54,206 nt of DNA from an uncultured Actinomycetes bacterium. GTDB lineage: Bacteria; Actinomycetota; Actinomycetes; Nanopelagicales; Nanopelagicaceae. Below, one piece after another: positions 53,225 through 54,206 of this stretch. Every line of letters starts with the position of its first letter. The stretch's first letter is position 1. Position numbers and translations under genes: made by a program. The stretch spans positions 1-54,206 of the forward strand of contig CAIYBL010000051.1 of NCBI GenBank assembly GCA_903924485.1, written 5' to 3'. The notes under the pieces were generated by a model. The model ran no database searches, was not told where the DNA came from, and worked only from the letters and a program-made list of their open reading frames with translations.

Positions 53225-54085
53225 CTACTTGGAAAGCCATAGAGAAATCGCTAACAGGGCAGAAAAGAGGAGTTGGAGCTGCCCAGTTTTGGCTAGCACA
53301 GGGATAAGCGCCGCTCCCTCAAGTCCTCCAGTGACCGATCGGCCCAGACGAAGCGTGATTGGAAGCAAAGCCAGCGTGAGGAGAGACCATGGGGAAAAGA
53401 TGAGCAGCGCGGCTAGGTGTGCGCAGAGCAAAAGGGTGAAGAAGAAGAGTCGGCTATTTCGATCACCCAGGCGTACTGCCAGAGTGTGCTTTCCGACGAT
53501 GGCGTCTTTTTTGAGATCTCGGATGTTGTTGACCGCCAAGATTGCACAAGAAAGAGAACCCATTGGGATTGAAACGATGAAACTTTTTAGAGTGACTGAT
53601 TGAGTTTGAACGAAATAGGAACCCATCGTTGCAACAACTCCGAAGAAGACGAAAACAGAAATCTCTCCTAAACCCATATAACCGTATGGATTCTTGCCAC
53701 CGGTGTATGACCACGCCGCCCAAATTGCCGCAGCGCCGATAGCCAGCAACCACCACGATGTGAGCCAAGCAAGCGTTAGGCCAGTGAGAGCCGCAATTGC
53801 AAATGAAATGATCGCTGCGCGCTTCACAGATGCAGCACTTGCCAAGCCACTTGCAACTAGGCGTATAGGTCCGATGCGATCGGCATCTGTACCGCGAACA
53901 CCATCGGAGTAATCGTTGGAATAATTAACAGCGATCTGCAGGGCCAAACTCACGAGCAACGCCAGGAGTGCACGTTCAGCATTTGCATGACTCTTGGCTA
54001 GAGCTGTTGCTACAAGGACTGGAGCTATCGCAGCTGGAAGTGTTCGAGGGCGCGCACCTTTAATCCATGTATTGATCGAACTCAT
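53225..54085 (-). CDS. menA: 1,4-dihydroxy-2-naphthoate polyprenyltransferase
   Basis: 286 residues, UbiA-family membrane enzyme with about eight helices. The first Asp motif is NYSNDYSDGVRGTDADR (about 54-70); the second region is NNIRDLKKDAIVGKHTLAVRLG (about 185-206). It adds the isoprenoid tail to DHNA to make demethylmenaquinone. Its ATG overlaps the stop of the preceding menE-like gene (ATGA), supporting a men operon. Confidence 0.92.
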   Translation of the reverse strand: MSSINTWIKGARPRTLPAAIAPVLVATALAKSHANAERALLALLVSLALQIAVNYSNDYSDGVRGTDADRIGPIRLVASGLASAASVKRAAIISFAIAALTGLTLAWLTSWWLLAIGAAAIWAAWSYTGGKNPYGYMGLGEISVFVFFGVVATMGSYFVQTQSVTLKSFIVSIPMGSLSCAILAVNNIRDLKKDAIVGKHTLAVRLGDRNSRLFFFTLLLCAHLAALLIFSPWSLLTLALLPITLRLGRSVTGGLEGAALIPVLAKTGQLQLLFSALLAISLWLSK

Positions 54086-54206
54086 CCGTTAAGCCTTTCA
54101 CGACTTGCGATTTGTGCAAGTGCAGCACGGTCCACTTTGCCGATGCTCATTAAAGGAAGTTTTTCTAAGAAGAGTATTCCTTTGGGTTTCGCCATATCCC
54201 CTAATG
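54082..54206 (-). CDS. menE: Acyl-CoA synthetase C-terminus, probable MenE
   Basis: Only the last 41 codons are in the window, cut by the right edge. The end, with KPKGILFLEKLPLMSIGKVDR, is the typical C-terminal domain of AMP-forming acyl-CoA synthetases, with the catalytic Lys in GK. Being translationally coupled to menA, it is most likely o-succinylbenzoate-CoA ligase, MenE, which acts earlier in menaquinone synthesis. Confidence 0.7.
   Translation of the reverse strand, partial: LGDMAKPKGILFLEKLPLMSIGKVDRAALAQIASRERLNG

Overview
The window looks like a compact, medium-G+C actinobacterial chromosome segment. The evidence is a bS22 mini-ribosomal-protein gene, an XPB-type helicase beside a Helicase_C_3-type protein, the PGM-TlpA-CcdA-ResB-CcsB cytochrome c maturation block, the ftsH-folE-folP-folB-folK order and CtaG-type oxidase genes. 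Compactness, many leaderless starts and G+C well below that of typical soil actinobacteria fit a streamlined freshwater lineage such as Nanopelagicales (acI); this placement is inference. Nearly all genes are core metabolism. No prophage, insertion sequence, CRISPR array, rRNA or tRNA was recognised, and no gene-free stretch exceeds 300 bases.

Layout. 1-5772: end of an NRAMP metal transporter, then a divergent oxidase locus (CtaG and a small membrane protein leftwards; a cupredoxin and ctaC-ctaD-ctaE rightwards). 5800-9700: EamA exporter, NicO nickel/cobalt transporter behind a Nur-box-like operator, and a secreted DMFase-like protein. 9800-15400: Lys-rich secreted peptide, MprF-like lipid aminoacyltransferase, TPR protein, TrmH methyltransferase and PBP4-type carboxypeptidase. 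15400-20520: ctaB, metZ, an ABC-2 exporter and an NlpC/P60 hydrolase. 20530-34250: a long forward block, tilS-hpt-ftsH-folEPBK-nadB-nadC-coaX, then lysS-GNAT and clpC. 34240-40140: membrane protein, mutY-radA, Cys-rich protein, proC, secreted repeat protein and bS22. 40140-48620: metzincin-like secreted protein, glutaredoxin, XPB helicase, M20 peptidase, Helicase_C_3 protein and HAD hydrolase. 48670-54206: phosphatase and cytochrome c biogenesis genes, PLDc_N protein, menA and the end of a menE-like gene.

Several genes converge on respiration: COX subunits II, I and III, CtaG (copper insertion), CtaB (heme O), cytochrome c maturation (TlpA, CcdA, ResB, CcsB) and menaquinone synthesis (MenE-like, MenA). 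Cofactor genes (folate, NAD, CoA) form a second group.

The most notable sequence-level observations are: (i) a repeated start architecture TANNNT-N6-ATG/GTG that implies leaderless mRNAs; (ii) a terminator hairpin whose loop holds the -10 box of the next gene; (iii) a nickel-type operator before nicO; (iv) oxidase subunit I with the K-channel lysine replaced by leucine; (v) a one-base frameshift in nadC; and (vi) convergent genes with interlocked stop codons.
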